This document shows positions 11,325 to 22,427 of a stretch of DNA of 64,000 bases, piece after piece. The DNA lies in assembly GCF_030272615.1 (NCBI RefSeq), contig NC_081406.1:232864396-232928395 (forward strand). The letters are read 5' to 3'. Origin of the DNA: Cryptomeria japonica. Lineage: Eukaryota > Streptophyta > Pinopsida > Cupressales > Cupressaceae. The position numbers and the translations under genes were made by a program. Numbering within the stretch: position 1 is the stretch's first letter; each line of letters opens with the position of its first letter. A model generated the notes under the pieces. It worked only from the letters and a program-made list of their open reading frames with translations, was not told where the DNA came from and did no database searches.

Positions 11325-12414
11325 TGTTAGGACCCGAAGGCAACTAAGAAGGGGGGGGGGGGGGTTGAATCAATTGTCTATTAATTTCAATCCACATATA
11401 ACTTAATCAAACTTGATGCATAATACTAGTAAACCAAACTTAATGTCGCTTGACAGTTTAATAGTAAATAATAGTATCAGTAAATTTTAATGCATGAAAT
11501 AGAAAGATAAATAACATCCACAACACATAACACATATATTTGTACGTGGAAACCCTGTAAGGGGAAAAACCATGGTGGGAAACCTTACCCACAATCAAAT
11601 GATACTACTGCAGATAGTATGTGTGTACAAATGGGGTCTATACATGCAAAAAGGCCAACTGCCAAGAGCTCATTGCTCAATCACAATATGGGAGTCACAC
11701 TGACTACAATTGGATGGTTAAATCCAATGATAATGTACTGCACAAAATAGCATCTTCATATGCTGGATTTAGTACTGGTTAAGCTCTGATTTCCTTCTTC
11801 AAACCTTTCTTGTATCTTTAAATTATGTCTACGTGTATAGCTTTGCTTATATTAGCATATACTGAATATCACAACCTTGTAATACCTTAATACATACCCT
11901 TATATCAATCTCTCAAATGCGATCTTACATATATACCAAAAACTAAGGCCAAATGTGTAAGTCAGCTCACTAAGAATATTATAATTAAATCAATTACAAA
12001 TGAATCAATATACAATGCATCATGTCGAATTAATGCATTTACAACAATAACTAGGTAAGCAAATCATCTCCATAATGTTTTGTGCTGATCTGGAATTGAT
12101 AATGCTTGCCGGTCCATAACCTAGACCAATTTGCCGGTAACAACAAATATGCAAACTTGATTAGACCAATAATAAAATCACCAAAACCAAGTGTCCAAAC
12201 AATATCTTCGATATAACCAAGTAATCTCCATATGATAATAGATCATCCTCAGTGCTGGTGAACAATATAACCTACTGGTGAACCAAATATTGGTGACTGT
12301 GCATAAGTCACTGAACATGTCGGTGAACATAACCAAAGATTTCCAGTGCTGATAAGTGTTGACAACTATTGACATCAATAACGAAACCAATGCAACACAT
12401 CCATAATACCAAAA
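11325..12414 (-). repeat. Copia-3 3' LTR
   Basis: It is nearly the same length as, and closely similar to, 16976-18064. On the plus strand it starts TGTTAGGACCC and ends CCAAAA (CCAACA in the other copy). The U5 C run is 14 bases here against about 9 in the 5' LTR. The TATATATG box lies near 11927-11936. Confidence 0.93.
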
Positions 12415-12779
12415 ATCTCCCCCTTTGGCATTGATGGAAACACAAGATGGAAAAACCATCTAAGTGCCAAAGCATAAATGCCAAAAACCAAAAAACCAAC
12501 AATCTCCCAAAGAGATCAACTACTAGAAATCAAAATACATAATATCACTCCCCTAGGAATAATCTCTCCCCAAAAGATAATGCATCTTTTAATAGATATC
12601 TCTCCCCATTTGACATCAAATGCCAAAGAAATACAAAAACCAGATACAATCAGTTCATAGAACTTATTACAAATACAAACTTATAAATCTACTCCCCCTA
12701 AGAAGTAGCTCTCCTTCATCAAAGCCAAAAAAAAAATTCTCTGTCAATTCCTGTTGGTTTGATGCTAATATCCAATTGT
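12415..12779 (-). promoter_or_regulatory. Copia-3 polypurine tract and 3' untranslated region
   Basis: Immediately inside the 3' LTR, the sense strand has CATCAATGCCAAAGGGGGAG (12414-12435). A second purine-rich run lies upstream at about 12597-12625 (TTTGATGTCAAATGGGGAGA). Copia-1 has the same second tract at about 27-52. No extra ORF is seen between RNase H and the LTR, unlike SIRE elements with an env-like gene. Confidence 0.75.
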
Positions 12780-13300
12780 CTAAGTCTCTACCGGTGAGGG
12801 CATTTCCCCAAGTTGCTCTCTAAGATATTCAAAAGTTTCCTTAGGCAAAGGCTTAGTAAAGATATCTGCAACCCGCTCTTTAATATTCACATAAACCAAT
12901 TTCACTTCTTTTGCTTCAATATTTTCTTTTAGAAAATTGAATTTGATAGAAACATGTTTAGTTTTAGAGTGAATTACCAGATTCTTAGATATATCAATTG
13001 CTTCCATATTATCACAGTAAATGATTATAGGTTCTTTGCATTTTACCTTAATGTCCTTCAACATTTTCTTAATCCATAATACCTGTGTATAATTAGTTGC
13101 TGCTGCAATATATTCTGATTCTGCTATTGATAGTGATGTACAACTCTGTTTCTTGCTCAACCATGAAATCAATCTACTACCAAGAAAGAATGCTTCGCTA
13201 GTGGTTCTCTTTTTTTCATCTACATCTATTGCCCAATTTGCATCTGTGTATGCATATAAATCAAAATTTTCATCTTTCTAATACCATAGACCAAGATTTG
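12780..13300 (-). pseudogene. Copia-3 RNase H
   Basis: The reading frame at 12780-13172 covers the RNase H C-terminal part: ISWLSKKQSCTSLSIAESEYIAAATN, then the Asp of YCDNMEAI, and the tail RVADIFTKPLPKETFEYL. The glutamate in ESEY and the aspartate in CDNM are candidate catalytic residues. The frame is the same as that of the RT at 13419-14117. The stretch 13173-13418 contains stops but still reads as the RT/RNase H connection. Confidence 0.9.
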
Positions 13301-13418
13301 TTGTTCCTTGTAAATATCGGAAAATCCTTTTCATTGCTGATTCATGATTTTATTTAGGATTACTCTAAAATCTTGAAACAATACATACTGCATTCATAGT
13401 ATCAGGTCTTGTTTGTGT

Positions 13419-14310
13419 CTAATATAGTAAACCTCCAATCATAGATTTATATCTTGTCGGATTAACAGGTGTTGAATCATCCTTCAATGATAGTTTATCA
13501 GTTGTAGTCATATGAGTACTTACTAGTTTAGAGTTTTCCATACCAAATTTATTTAGTAGTTCTTTCAAATACTTTGATTGACATATGAATATACCTTTTT
13601 CAGTCTGTGAAATCAGAAATCCTAAAAATAATTTTATCTCCCCAATCATAGACATTTCAAATTCTTCCTGCATCTTATTAGAAAAGTCTTTACAAAATCC
13701 TTCTTCTCCTCCAAAAATGATATCATCAACAAAAATTTCAATAACCAAGATGTCATCATTAGTTACTTTGTAATATAAGTTGCTATCCGCATTACCTTTA
13801 GTGTAACCAAGCTTCAAAAGATATTTGTCCAATCTAGCATACCAAGCTCTAGGAGCTTGCTTTAATCCATATAAAGCTTTCCTTAACTTGCAAACCATAT
13901 CTTTTTCATCTGTCAAAGAAAATCCATCAGGTTGTTCAATGTAAACTTCCTCTTCAAGATCACCATTTAGAAATGCACATTTAACATCCATTTGATATAA
14001 TTTATAGTTCTTGTGTGCTACAAAAGCTAAGAATAGTCTAACTGCCTCAGTTCTAGCTACTGGTGCAAAGGTTTCATTGTAATCAATTCCCTCTTTCTGT
14101 GAATATCCCTTACACACTAATCTTGCTTTGTTTTTTATTACCTTACCATCTTCATTAAGTTTATTTCTGAATACCCATTTAGTTCCAATTACATTTTTGT
14201 TTTTAGGTTAGGGAACCAATGTCCATGTGTTATTCTTTTCAATTTGTTCTAATTCATCTTACATAGCTTTAATCCAATGTTTATCTTCAAATGCTTCAAA
14301 AATAGTTGTC
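13419..14310 (-). pseudogene. Copia-3 reverse transcriptase
   Basis: This is the best-kept RT of the copia group here. From residue 1 ([20 protein letters not shown]) it has the first catalytic Asp in [12 protein letters not shown], then [12 protein letters not shown], and FVDDIIFGG at residues 129-132 of the 232-residue open stretch. [16 protein letters not shown] and [10 protein letters not shown] follow. Upstream sequence to about 14310 continues the domain with stops. The frame differs from gag-protease-integrase, so a frameshift lies between 14310 and 14600. Copia RTs normally read in the same frame as integrase. Confidence 0.93.
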
Positions 14311-14329
14311 AGTTCAATTTGAGAAATTA

Positions 14330-15560
14330 AACATACCTCTTCATTTTCTAGTCTTCTTCTAGTCATAACACCTTGATAGTTATTCCCAATTATCTAACAT
14401 TTAGAGTGATTCAATCTTACATACCTGGGTGTATTCAATTGCTACTGTTCTTCAGTCACTGTGGAATTCTTAGATGATACCGGTGTGACTAGGTCAACAT
14501 TTTGTACCAATGTACTCAATGTAGGTTCATTTGTGATTATCTCAATTTCCAGTTCATAATCCATGGACCTTGAATTACCTCTAAACTGTTCATCAATCTT
14601 CACATTTGTACTCTCAATGATTTTTTGCAATCTCTTATTAAAACATCTATATGCCTTGCTCTTAGAAGAATAACCAAGAAATATTCCTTATTGCTTCTAG
14701 GATCAAATTTTCCAATATAATCATCTTTCCTAAAGTAACATTTGCTTCCAAATATTCTGAAATATTTAAGAGTAGGAGTATTACCAAACCATAGTTCATT
14801 AGGGGTCTTACCGGTTTCACCTTTGATGTGAACTTTGTTGAATGTGTAAATCGTTGTATTGATTGCTTCTCTCCAATACACATGAGGTAGGTTTGATTCT
14901 GATATCATACTTCTAGCTGCATCCAGAAAAGTTATGTTCTTCCTTTCCACAACTCCATTCTGCTGGGGTTTTCGAGGTGCTGATAGTTGTCTTCTAATTT
15001 CATTCACTTCATAGAATGTTTTAAATTCCTTAGATGTGAATTCACCTCCCTGATCTGATCTTAAACATTTGATTTTCTTGTCGGTTTCATTCTCTACCAT
15101 TACCTTGAATAGTTTGAATTTCCCAAAATCTTTTTATTTCTCCCTGAGAAAAGTAACCCAACACATTCTAGAATAATCATCAATGATTAGCATAAAATAT
15201 CTATCTCCTTGTAAACTTCTAGTTCTTGTCGAACCACATAAATCAGTATGAATTAAATCAAGAACATAATTGGATTTTTCTGGAATACTCTTAAAAGTTG
15301 CTCTAATTTTCATTCCAAATTGACATTCCTTACATACCAGATTGTGAGGTTTGACAATGTTAGGTAAATCCCTTACTGCCTTAGTTGTACTAATCTTCAC
15401 AATGCAATCAAAATTTACATGACAATGTCTCTTATGCCATAACCAACTTCCATCAATATGTGCAATCAGGCATGCTTTTTCATTGTTATTCAAGTGAAAG
15501 ATATTACCTCTAGTCTGATTACCGGTTGCAATTTCCAAACCAGTTCTATTCATGATTTTG
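14330..15560 (-). pseudogene. Copia-3 integrase
   Basis: 15134-15553 carries the pre-integrase zinc motif (WLWHKRHCHVNF and CKECQFGM) and the first core Asp (IHTDLCGS). 14600-15100 carries the second Asp (LRSDQGGEFTSKEF), the QNGVVERKN glutamate and the TPNELWFGNTPTLKYFRIFGSKCY block. 14442-14630 is the downstream linker. The catalytic triad D, D, E is therefore visible. A stop near 15130 separates the two halves of the same frame. Confidence 0.92.
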
Positions 15561-15595
15561 CATTTACGATTCTTGAATTATAACTGAAATTTGTT

Positions 15596-16162
15596 TTAAA
15601 CTAATTGTCCAAGACTCAAAAGATTATGCTTCAAACCTTCAACATAATAAAGATTTTCATTATTGTGTTTACCATCAAAAGATATAGTGCCCTTTCCTCT
15701 GATCAAAGAAGCTTTATCATCTCTGAATCTTACTAGACCTCCATTGTATTCCTGAAAGGTTAAGAATTTACTTTTATCACCAGCCATATAATGTGAACAT
15801 CTGGAATCAATGATCCATTCATCATTTTCTTCAATTTTATCTACCAGGGTCTGCTCTACCGGTTGAACAGTAGGTGTCGGTTGATCTTCTATTATTGTAA
15901 CAGAATCCCATCCATTGTCTGTCGGTTCCTCATCAGAATCATTAGTAACTCCTTCATCAACATAGTAACACGATTTGTATCTATTCTTCTTAAATATGTA
16001 TCTCTGATATTCAGGGTTAGTATTATATGTTCTTTTAGCTTCTTCTTTCAATCTTGCATGTCTATCAAGACACCTAGATGCCATATGACCAATTTTATTG
16101 TAGTTAAAACATTTAAATGGTTCTTTACCTTCATACTTACTTCCAACTGGACCTTTAGGCAT
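15596..16162 (-). pseudogene. Copia-3 gag zinc knuckle and protease
   Basis: The 188-residue frame starts with the knuckle region CFNYNKIGHMASRC (CX2YX4HX4C, second Cys changed to Tyr). It then has an acidic linker and the protease site WIIDSRCSHYMAGDKSKF. The copia protease normally has DSG. Here the glycine after DS is arginine, which should inactivate it. The C-terminal GLKHNLLSLGQLV is the usual end of the protease before integrase. The frame is shared with gag and integrase. Confidence 0.9.
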
Positions 16163-16169
16163 TTTCCTT

Positions 16170-16918
16170 GCAAATAATGCTTCAAGCTCTTCCAGTTATT
16201 CATTTTCCCTTCTGATATCTTCAAGTTCTCTTGCATAAAGTGCTTTCTAATTAGATTTCTCAGATGATGATGCTTTGAAAGCCAAATCTATCTTAATTAT
16301 AGCAATGGGACCAAATTCCTCAAGTTCAAAAGCTGAAAGTTTTCCAACCAAAGTATCTCTAGATACTAATGTGTTAGGCATTGTTCTTAATTCATGAATA
16401 GCAGTTACTTTCATTTTGTATAACAGTGGCAATGCTCTTAAAAATTAAGATACAATTTCATCTTCACTTAAGGATCCTCCACAACATTGTATACCGAAAA
16501 TGATTTCATTAACTCTTTCCATAAAAGCAGAAATCCTTTCATCTTCTTCCATTTTCAGATTTTCATACCTGACCCGAAAGCATTCCAGTTTTGCAATTTT
16601 GGCTCTGGTATCAACTTCGTTCAATGTCTCCAATTTGTCCCAAATAGCTTTAGCAGTAGATCGGTCTGATAATCCCATGATTTGCTGATTTGACAATGCG
16701 CTCAAAAGTATTTCTCTTGCTTTGCAATCATTCTCCTAATCTTTAGCTAGGGTTGGTGGATTAGGTTGACTCTGTGTAGGACCAACATAGCCATTCTTTG
16801 TAGCATCTCATATGTCTTTACCAATGCAATTTAGATGTGTCTCCATTCTGATCTTCCATATACCATAGTTAGTTCCATCAAGTTTTAGACTGTCCTTCTT
16901 GAAATAGTTAGTTGCCAT
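16170..16918 (-). pseudogene. Copia-3 gag (capsid region)
   Basis: The ATG at 16918 starts MATNYFKKDSLKLDGTNYGIW, the usual N-terminus of this gag family (DUF4219/UBN2 type). Capsid-like sequence follows at 16445-16705 (IWDKLETLNEVDTRAKIAKLE, ERISAFMERVNEI) and 16247-16432 (LVGKLSAFELEE). Stops at about 16800, 16445 and 16247 break the frame. It forms the retrotransposon particle. Confidence 0.9.
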
Positions 16919-16961
16919 AGAATCTCCTCAAGCTGTTAAAGTTATGCAAAAAGAGGACTTA

Positions 16962-16974
16962 GCTCTGATACCAA
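16962..16974 (-). promoter_or_regulatory. Copia-3 primer binding site
   Basis: The sense strand has ATTGGTATCAGAGCT directly after the LTR, complementary to initiator tRNA-Met. Confidence 0.9.
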
Positions 16975-16975
16975 T

Positions 16976-18064
16976 TATTAGGACCCGGAGACAACTGAGA
17001 GGGGGGGGGTGAATCATTTGTTGATTAATTTCAATCCCAATATAACTTAATCAAACTTGATGCATAATACCGGTAAACCAACCTTAATGTTGGTTGATAG
17101 TTTAACAATTAACAACAGTACCAGTAAATTTTAATGCATGAAATAGAAAGAAAAATAACATCCACAAAACATAACACAAAATATTGTACGTGGAAACCCT
17201 GTAAGGGGAAAAACTATGGTGGGAAACCTTACCCACAATCAGATGATACTGCTGCAGATAGTATGTGTGTACAAATGGGGTCTGCACATGCAGAAAGGCC
17301 AACTGCCTAGAGCTCACTACTCAATCACAAAATGGTAGTCAAACTGACTACAATTGGATGGTTAAATCCAATGATAATGTACTACACAAAATAGCATCTT
17401 CATATGCTGGATTCAGTACCGATTAAGTTGTGATTGCCTTCTTCAAACCTTCCTTGTATCTTCAAATGATGTTTGCATGTATAGCTTTTCTTATATTCGC
17501 ATATACCAAATATCACAACCTTGTAATACCTTAATACATACCCTTATATCAATCTCTCAAATAAGATCTTACATATATACCAAAACCTAAGACCAAATGT
17601 GTAGGTCAACTCACTAAGAATATTACAATTAAACTAATTACAAATGAATCAATATGCGATGCATCATGTCAGCTTAATGCATTTACAACAATAACCAAGT
17701 AAACAAATCATCTCCATAATGTGTCGTGCTGATCTAGAATAGATAATGCTTGCCGGTCCATAACCTAGACCAATTTGCTGGTAATAGAAAATATGCAAAC
17801 TTGATTAGACCAATGACCAAATCACCAAAACCAAGTGTCCAAACAATGTCTTTGACATAACCAAGTAATCTCTAGATGATAACAAATCATCCTTAGTGCC
17901 GAAAATATAACCTGTCGGTAAACCAGATATCGGTGAATGTGTATAAGTCACTGAACATACCGGTGAACATAATCAAAGATCTCCAGTCTTGATAAGTGTT
18001 CACAAGTCTTGAAAAGTGTTGACATCACTAACAAAACCAATGCAACACATCCATAATACCAACA
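16976..18064 (-). repeat. Copia-3 5' LTR
   Basis: It pairs with 11325-12414. In the sense direction it runs TGTTGGTATTATGGATG to GGGTCCTAATA, with a TATATATG box near 17572-17580 and the U5 block GATTCACC, C run, CTCTCAG. The ATTTG target copy follows at 18065-18069. Confidence 0.93.
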
Positions 18065-18597
18065 ATTTGGTTCATAAAGTACAATGCCATACAATCAACT
18101 AGAGAACTAAACTTAAATACATTCTTCTTATCAGATTTTATCTTCTTCGAATTACTCAGGGGCTCCTCAAGAAGGACTGAACAAAGATCATACTGAATGT
18201 CTTCCTTCACCATTTGGTATGCTAAATAAATGTTTGTTCTGGAGACTGAGTTCAGTTTGCTAGACTAGTAGACCTTGTAGCCAATGATCAAGGATGTAAA
18301 TATAACATCATGATCCAAAATATCATCAATTTTCATAGACTGTTATCAAATTTTGCACTGGTTACCTTTGTGATAGTTGTGTTACCTACCTTCCTCAGAT
18401 TTGGTTTGTCACCAGTTTGATGTAGACATGTGACTACCTAGATGACTTACTTGGTGATTTTGTATGGCCCATCTAGCCAGATAAATTCATCTTGCACATG
18501 ACTTAGAATGTACCTCACCCATTCATCCTCATTGAGCACAGGGAAATACACAGACTACGTGAAACCTTTCCTCTAGAATGGTGCATATTCTAGTTTG
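18065..18597 (-). pseudogene. NA1 ORF2, middle segment
   Basis: Between the DNA transposon and Copia-3 the minus strand continues ORF2. It reads FIWLDGPYKITK (FFWLDYVHKIIK in NA2), SAKFDNSL (SATSNRRSL), then MVKEDIQYDLCSVLLEEPLS (MVKDNVKIDVCEWLKDELID) and DKKNVFKFSSLVDCMALYF (DKKGTFRFGNLLVCLMLHI). The match to NA2 runs through a frameshift and several stops. Function is unknown. The shape (mixed helices, then a conserved GNLLVCLML-like hydrophobic patch) is vaguely like plant transposon-associated domains, but I would not assign it. Confidence 0.78.
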
Positions 18598-19590
18598 GGG
18601 TGAACTCACAAAGCTGGTTCCCACTTTTTGGTACGACCTGATTTTTGCTGAAATCATACATTTTTAAAAAAATATAATGATTTAAGCTTTAAGAGGTCCC
18701 ATTTTAAGTAATTAATTGAAGAGAGTTAAATCAAAGGCTCTTAGATCAAAATTTCTTGGATAGAACCTTTCTACTTCTAAATCATACTTGCAATGGAGTC
18801 TCCTTTGCATCTATCAAATGCTGAGAAAAAACCAATTTTACATTAGCTTTTGGGGGGTTAAATTAATTCATTTAAAAGTTTAAAAAAAAAATTATTTAGT
18901 CCTTATTATAAGATTTCCAAATAGTATAAAATTTAATATATTTAATTTCATTAATATATTTTTATTATATTTCTTATGAATGTAGGTTTTTCACCAAACA
19001 TGAACTTCTTTGTTCAATGCATTGGAAAAAATAGTAAACTAATTCAAAAAAATTCTGAAAAATATCTATGCACTAGATATTGATGTTTTCTTTCTAACAA
19101 GAAAAAGAAAATTGAATTTTGATATATATAGAACAAGTTATGTGTTCAAACGTACACCCGTATCTAGATTATAATTAGTCAAACTTAAAAACTTAATAAA
19201 ATGAAAAATATTCAACATATCACTATCAAACCAACTCCATGCCCTGGGTATTGATGTTACAAACCAAAATTCAAAAGAATTAAGTTTTTATCATTTATAG
19301 AAAAAAAATTATGCATTTCGGGATACACGTCACTCTTAAAAGATGTTGTTTGCTGTAAAAAACTACTTTTTGAGGGAGATGGAAAAATCAATAAAATTTT
19401 ATTCAAACAAATTTGAAAAAAATATATTTAGAATCTACAAACAAGATGTTAAAAAGCACTAGTTTATATCATCTTCAAATTCTTAACGGTTTAAAAGTTA
19501 TAGGTGTCGGAAAGTGAAGGTTTTTTTCAAAATATTCATATAAGTGTCAAAGTTGGTCAAAAAGTGGGAACTAGTATTGTGAGTTCACCC
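18598..19590 (+). mobile_element. 993-bp inverted-repeat DNA transposon, copy A
   Basis: The element starts GGGTGAACTCACAAAGCTGG and ends with the near-complement, finishing GAGTTCACCC, so terminal inverted repeats are roughly 35 bp. TTTG flanks it on both sides (18594-18597, 19591-19594). Removing the element and one TTTG restores the NA1 ORF2 frame exactly. No transposase-like ORF is present and the interior is AT-rich. Copy B at 56429-57421 has the same length. A 4-bp target duplication with these ends does not match the common plant superfamilies (hAT 8, Mutator 9, CACTA and PIF 3, Tc1 TA). Confidence 0.88.
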
Positions 19591-19838
19591 TTTGATATTT
19601 CCATCTCTTTCCAAGAAGTGTCTATTATAAAGTGCTAGAATTGCCTCATTTCTAGTCTCTTTAATGTTGCAGTGAATATAAGCTCTTACATCATCAACAT
19701 GCAAAACGCCATAGGGAACGGATGAGAAGGTGCCATTTGGATCATCCTTGACTGACTTAAATGGGTGTTTCTTGAATTGTGGCCTTTCTCTCTCTAAAAA
19801 CTCAACTATCAAAGGTGTATTAACAAAAGATAATGCCA
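19591..19838 (-). pseudogene. NA1 ORF2, N-terminus
   Basis: The ATG at 19838 begins MALSFVNTPLIVEFLER. NA2 ORF2 begins MASSSTPEFIENPTVVEV at 37896, and both continue to a shared GVxxxDDxRxYIHCxI pattern (VDDVRAYIHCNIKE / AEDPRIYIHCHIEE). This fixes the ORF2 start. The sequence upstream to 19960 is open but does not match NA2, so I take 19838 as the start. It is cut at 19591 by the DNA transposon. Confidence 0.8.
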
Positions 19839-20446
19839 TTATGAGAAATTCAGGGTTAAGAGTGTTCTTCTGTAAATACCTCTTGTCCCTGATGAATTCA
19901 CAATATCTTCTATTGGATTGCCTCAAAGATTTTGATCTCCTTGGAAACTGGTTTCCCTAGCTCTTCTGCTACAACTCTTCACTCGCAATGTGAGAAATGA
20001 TTCACATTTTCCCTTTTTTAACCTTGCAATCCCTAATTTCAAGTTGACAAAAATGCACTGGTAAGGTTCAACCAGATGCTCTATCCAACATCAATCAACT
20101 CACCAGATGATCTAGAGATTCATATAATCATCTCCAAACATATGCAATCAACCATGATCGATTACAAATCTCTCCAAGGGGGTTATGCAATATTTTGCAT
20201 GAAGATGCCACCTCTTAAGGTCAAATGCCTTAGTTACTAGATGAAGATCTTGCACCAGATTCAGGTGCAGATCCATTGTTGCCTTGGATGCATCTTTTTT
20301 GACCCACATTTTCTCATGTTTATCTTGATCTCCTTTACCTTTGCCTTGCCTTTATCATCAATTTTTTTCTTGTCTACCGGAGCACTCTTGTTCACATTTT
20401 TGCTTTTGCAAAATATTGCAATGTTACTAGGTTTTTTGCATGGACG
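19839..20446 (-). other. NA1 spacer between ORF1 and ORF2
   Basis: About 600 bases with no supported coding region lie between the zinc-knuckle ORF1 and ORF2. The matching NA2 spacer (37589-37895) is about 310 bases. No splice or ribosome-related signal is obvious. Confidence 0.6.
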
Positions 20447-21440
20447 TCAAACAAAATTTATCTGCATAGGTTTGAAGTTCATCTGATTTGGTCTCATCCT
20501 GCAATGGTTAGAGATATATCCAAACATCTTACAAGCATAGCATCTCTTGTTTTGAAAATTATTCATTACTGATCTGCACATATTTGACTTGTGACCAAAA
20601 TTATTGCATATGAAACACTGACCGATAAAGGTAGGACCATTTTTCATATTATTCATTCCATTATTCATCCTAGTTCTACATTGATTCACCATATGACCAA
20701 ATTTATTGCAAGTAAAACATCTACCATTGAATTAATGAGCATTAGGTTGTCCTACCAAAGGATTCTTTCTCTTCTTATGATTCGGCTTTGCATTTCTTTG
20801 TCTAGATCTATAGGATTCTCCCTTCTCAAATCCAAGTCCTCTCATATCTTTCCCATGTCTCTGACTTTCTAGCATCTCATCAAGCCTTTCTAAGCTAGCA
20901 CTTAATTTATCTTTGTATTCATTTGTAGTAGCAAGTTCATCTCTTAGGGCACCAATCTGTCTCTCAAGTTCTTGACTATTATTCCTTAATTGTGTTAACT
21001 CAAGCTTCAATTGATCATTCTCATAGGTAAGCCTGAAGAATTCATCTATTATGTCCTTCAATGATTAAGTCAAATTCTCTTCATTCTTCTTTTGTTCTTC
21101 AATCTTCTTAGTCAACTTCATCACAATGGATTGTATCTCATTCTTCAAGGCACCATTCTCTGTATTAATCTTATCACATTCATCAGTGTTGTCTTGATTT
21201 TCCATGCATTGATCATCTTTCTCCTTCAACTTGTCCATCAACTCCTTCCTCTTGTCTCTTGAAGTGTTGACCTAATATTTTAAATCATTAATGAAATCTT
21301 CAGCTACATTCAAGTTTCTCTTCAAGGAACTAGTCTCATTTCTTGTTGCATCAAGATCCTCAAGTGCCACACAAAGTTGTTTCTGAAAACTGAAATCCAT
21401 TGATTCAATTTCTCAGACCTTCCTCAAGAGGTTAGGCTTC
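20447..21440 (-). pseudogene. NA1 ORF1, coiled coil plus zinc knuckles
   Basis: Read right to left, a long heptad-rich region (about 21440-20800; for example KNEIQSIVMKL, YENDQLKLELTQLRNN, ERQIGALRDELATTNEYK) leads to a basic stretch and then three knuckles at 20447-20720: CFTCNKFGHMVNQC, CFICNNFGHKSNMC and CYACKMFGYISNHC (His changed to Tyr in the last). One stop lies just before the first knuckle in the same frame. It corresponds to NA2 ORF1. It is probably a gag-like, RNA-binding, self-assembling protein, although no UBN2 capsid domain is seen. Confidence 0.82.
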
Positions 21441-21455
21441 CTCGAAGGAACTAGG

Positions 21456-21467
21456 CTCAAATACCAA
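21456..21467 (-). promoter_or_regulatory. NA1 primer binding site
   Basis: The sense strand reads ATTGGTATTTGAGCC next to the LTR, a mutated form of the initiator-tRNA-Met complement seen in NA2 and the copia elements. Confidence 0.8.
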
Positions 21468-21468
21468 T

Positions 21469-22421
21469 TTTTGGAATCAAGGAACACTGAGAGGGAGGGT
21501 GAATCAGTCTTCTATCGGTAATTAAATATTCTGACTTAACCTTAAACACTAGAAGTATAAGTATGAAATTGAAATGTAGAAACACAAAACAATCAACCAC
21601 ATAATCAGAACACTAGGATTTTTACATGGAAAACCAAATGGGAAAAACAATGGTGGGATTTGAACCCACAATATTATTCTACTATGGCTAGTAGTAAAAC
21701 AATATTACATGAAGGGGAATGCACAAGTATTTAGGAACACTACCTAGAGCTTATAGCTCAATTACAATAAGGGCTAAAACCTCGGAAGGCTCACTGCCCT
21801 ACAATTAAACTACAGTGATGAATTACAATGAATGAACTCCAAAATAGAATCTAACAATGCCTAGATGAGTTCTAGTTAAATACAAAACTCTGACTGTATC
21901 TCTTCTACAACCCTACTCTGTTATCTATCTCAGTCAGCTACAGGATCAATAATGCACATGTGAAACTGCACCAAAAGGAATTATCGATCACTACTCACTC
22001 ATATTACTTAATATCACACACCAAAAATATCTTTTGCATCATTCTTATATATCCGCAATCACAAAATAAACATTTATCAAGTTGGCCTATTGATGCAATA
22101 TGTAATCATAAGTCGGCTTGAATCAGATCAACAACGCATATGTGGATCCATCAAATTATGTCTAAATGAATTATAAAATGTTTTCCTTATTACTCCATAC
22201 ACAAATCTCACCATCGCAATCATCGAAAAGATTCCAGACCAAAACTGTTCTGCTCAACCTAAATTATTGGAGCCAAATTACCAGTTACCAGAACATAATA
22301 ACTTCCGGATATCAAAATTCATGATTACCAGATAAGATTCTCATGAAGATTTTCGATCAATGACAACCCTAAACTATTATCCATGCACCAAAATTCATCT
22401 GATGAGTGTCAATTGCCAACA
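21469..22421 (-). repeat. NA1 5' LTR
   Basis: It pairs with 7665-8623. The sense start is TGTTGGCAATTGACACTCATC. A TATATAAG box is at 22044-22051. The U5 end has GATTCACCCTCCCTCTCAG. The TGTAC target copy follows at 22422-22426. Confidence 0.92.
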
Positions 22422-22427
22422 TGTACT

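Larger units (their letters stand above)
11325..18064 (-). mobile_element. Copia-3, nearly full-length Ty1/copia retrotransposon
   Basis: A 6740-bp element with two LTRs of 1090 and 1089 bp is flanked by ATTTG on both sides (11320-11324, 18065-18069). Read on the minus strand: 5' LTR, tRNA-iMet primer site, gag, zinc knuckle, protease, integrase, RT, RNase H, purine tract, 3' LTR. That is the complete copia gene set in one polyprotein, here broken by stops and at least one frameshift. It is inserted in NA1 ORF2. It is the best local reference for the degraded Copia-1. Confidence 0.95.
7665..22421 (-). mobile_element. NA1, non-autonomous LTR element with ORF1 and ORF2, carrying nested insertions
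   Basis: LTRs at 7665-8623 and 21469-22421 bound the element, and both flanks carry TGTAC (7660-7664 and 22422-22426). Without Copia-3 and the DNA transposon, the element is about 7.0 kb. Read right to left it has a primer site, ORF1 (coiled coil and zinc knuckles), ORF2 and a purine tract. No protease, RT, RNase H or integrase of its own is visible. ORF2 aligns along its length with that of NA2. This is a gag-bearing, pol-less LTR element; such elements are known, but ORF2 is not a family I recognise. Confidence 0.88.

Noticed and set aside
15863-16177. 104-residue plus-strand frame
   Set aside because: Shadow of the Copia-3 protease and knuckle on the other strand.
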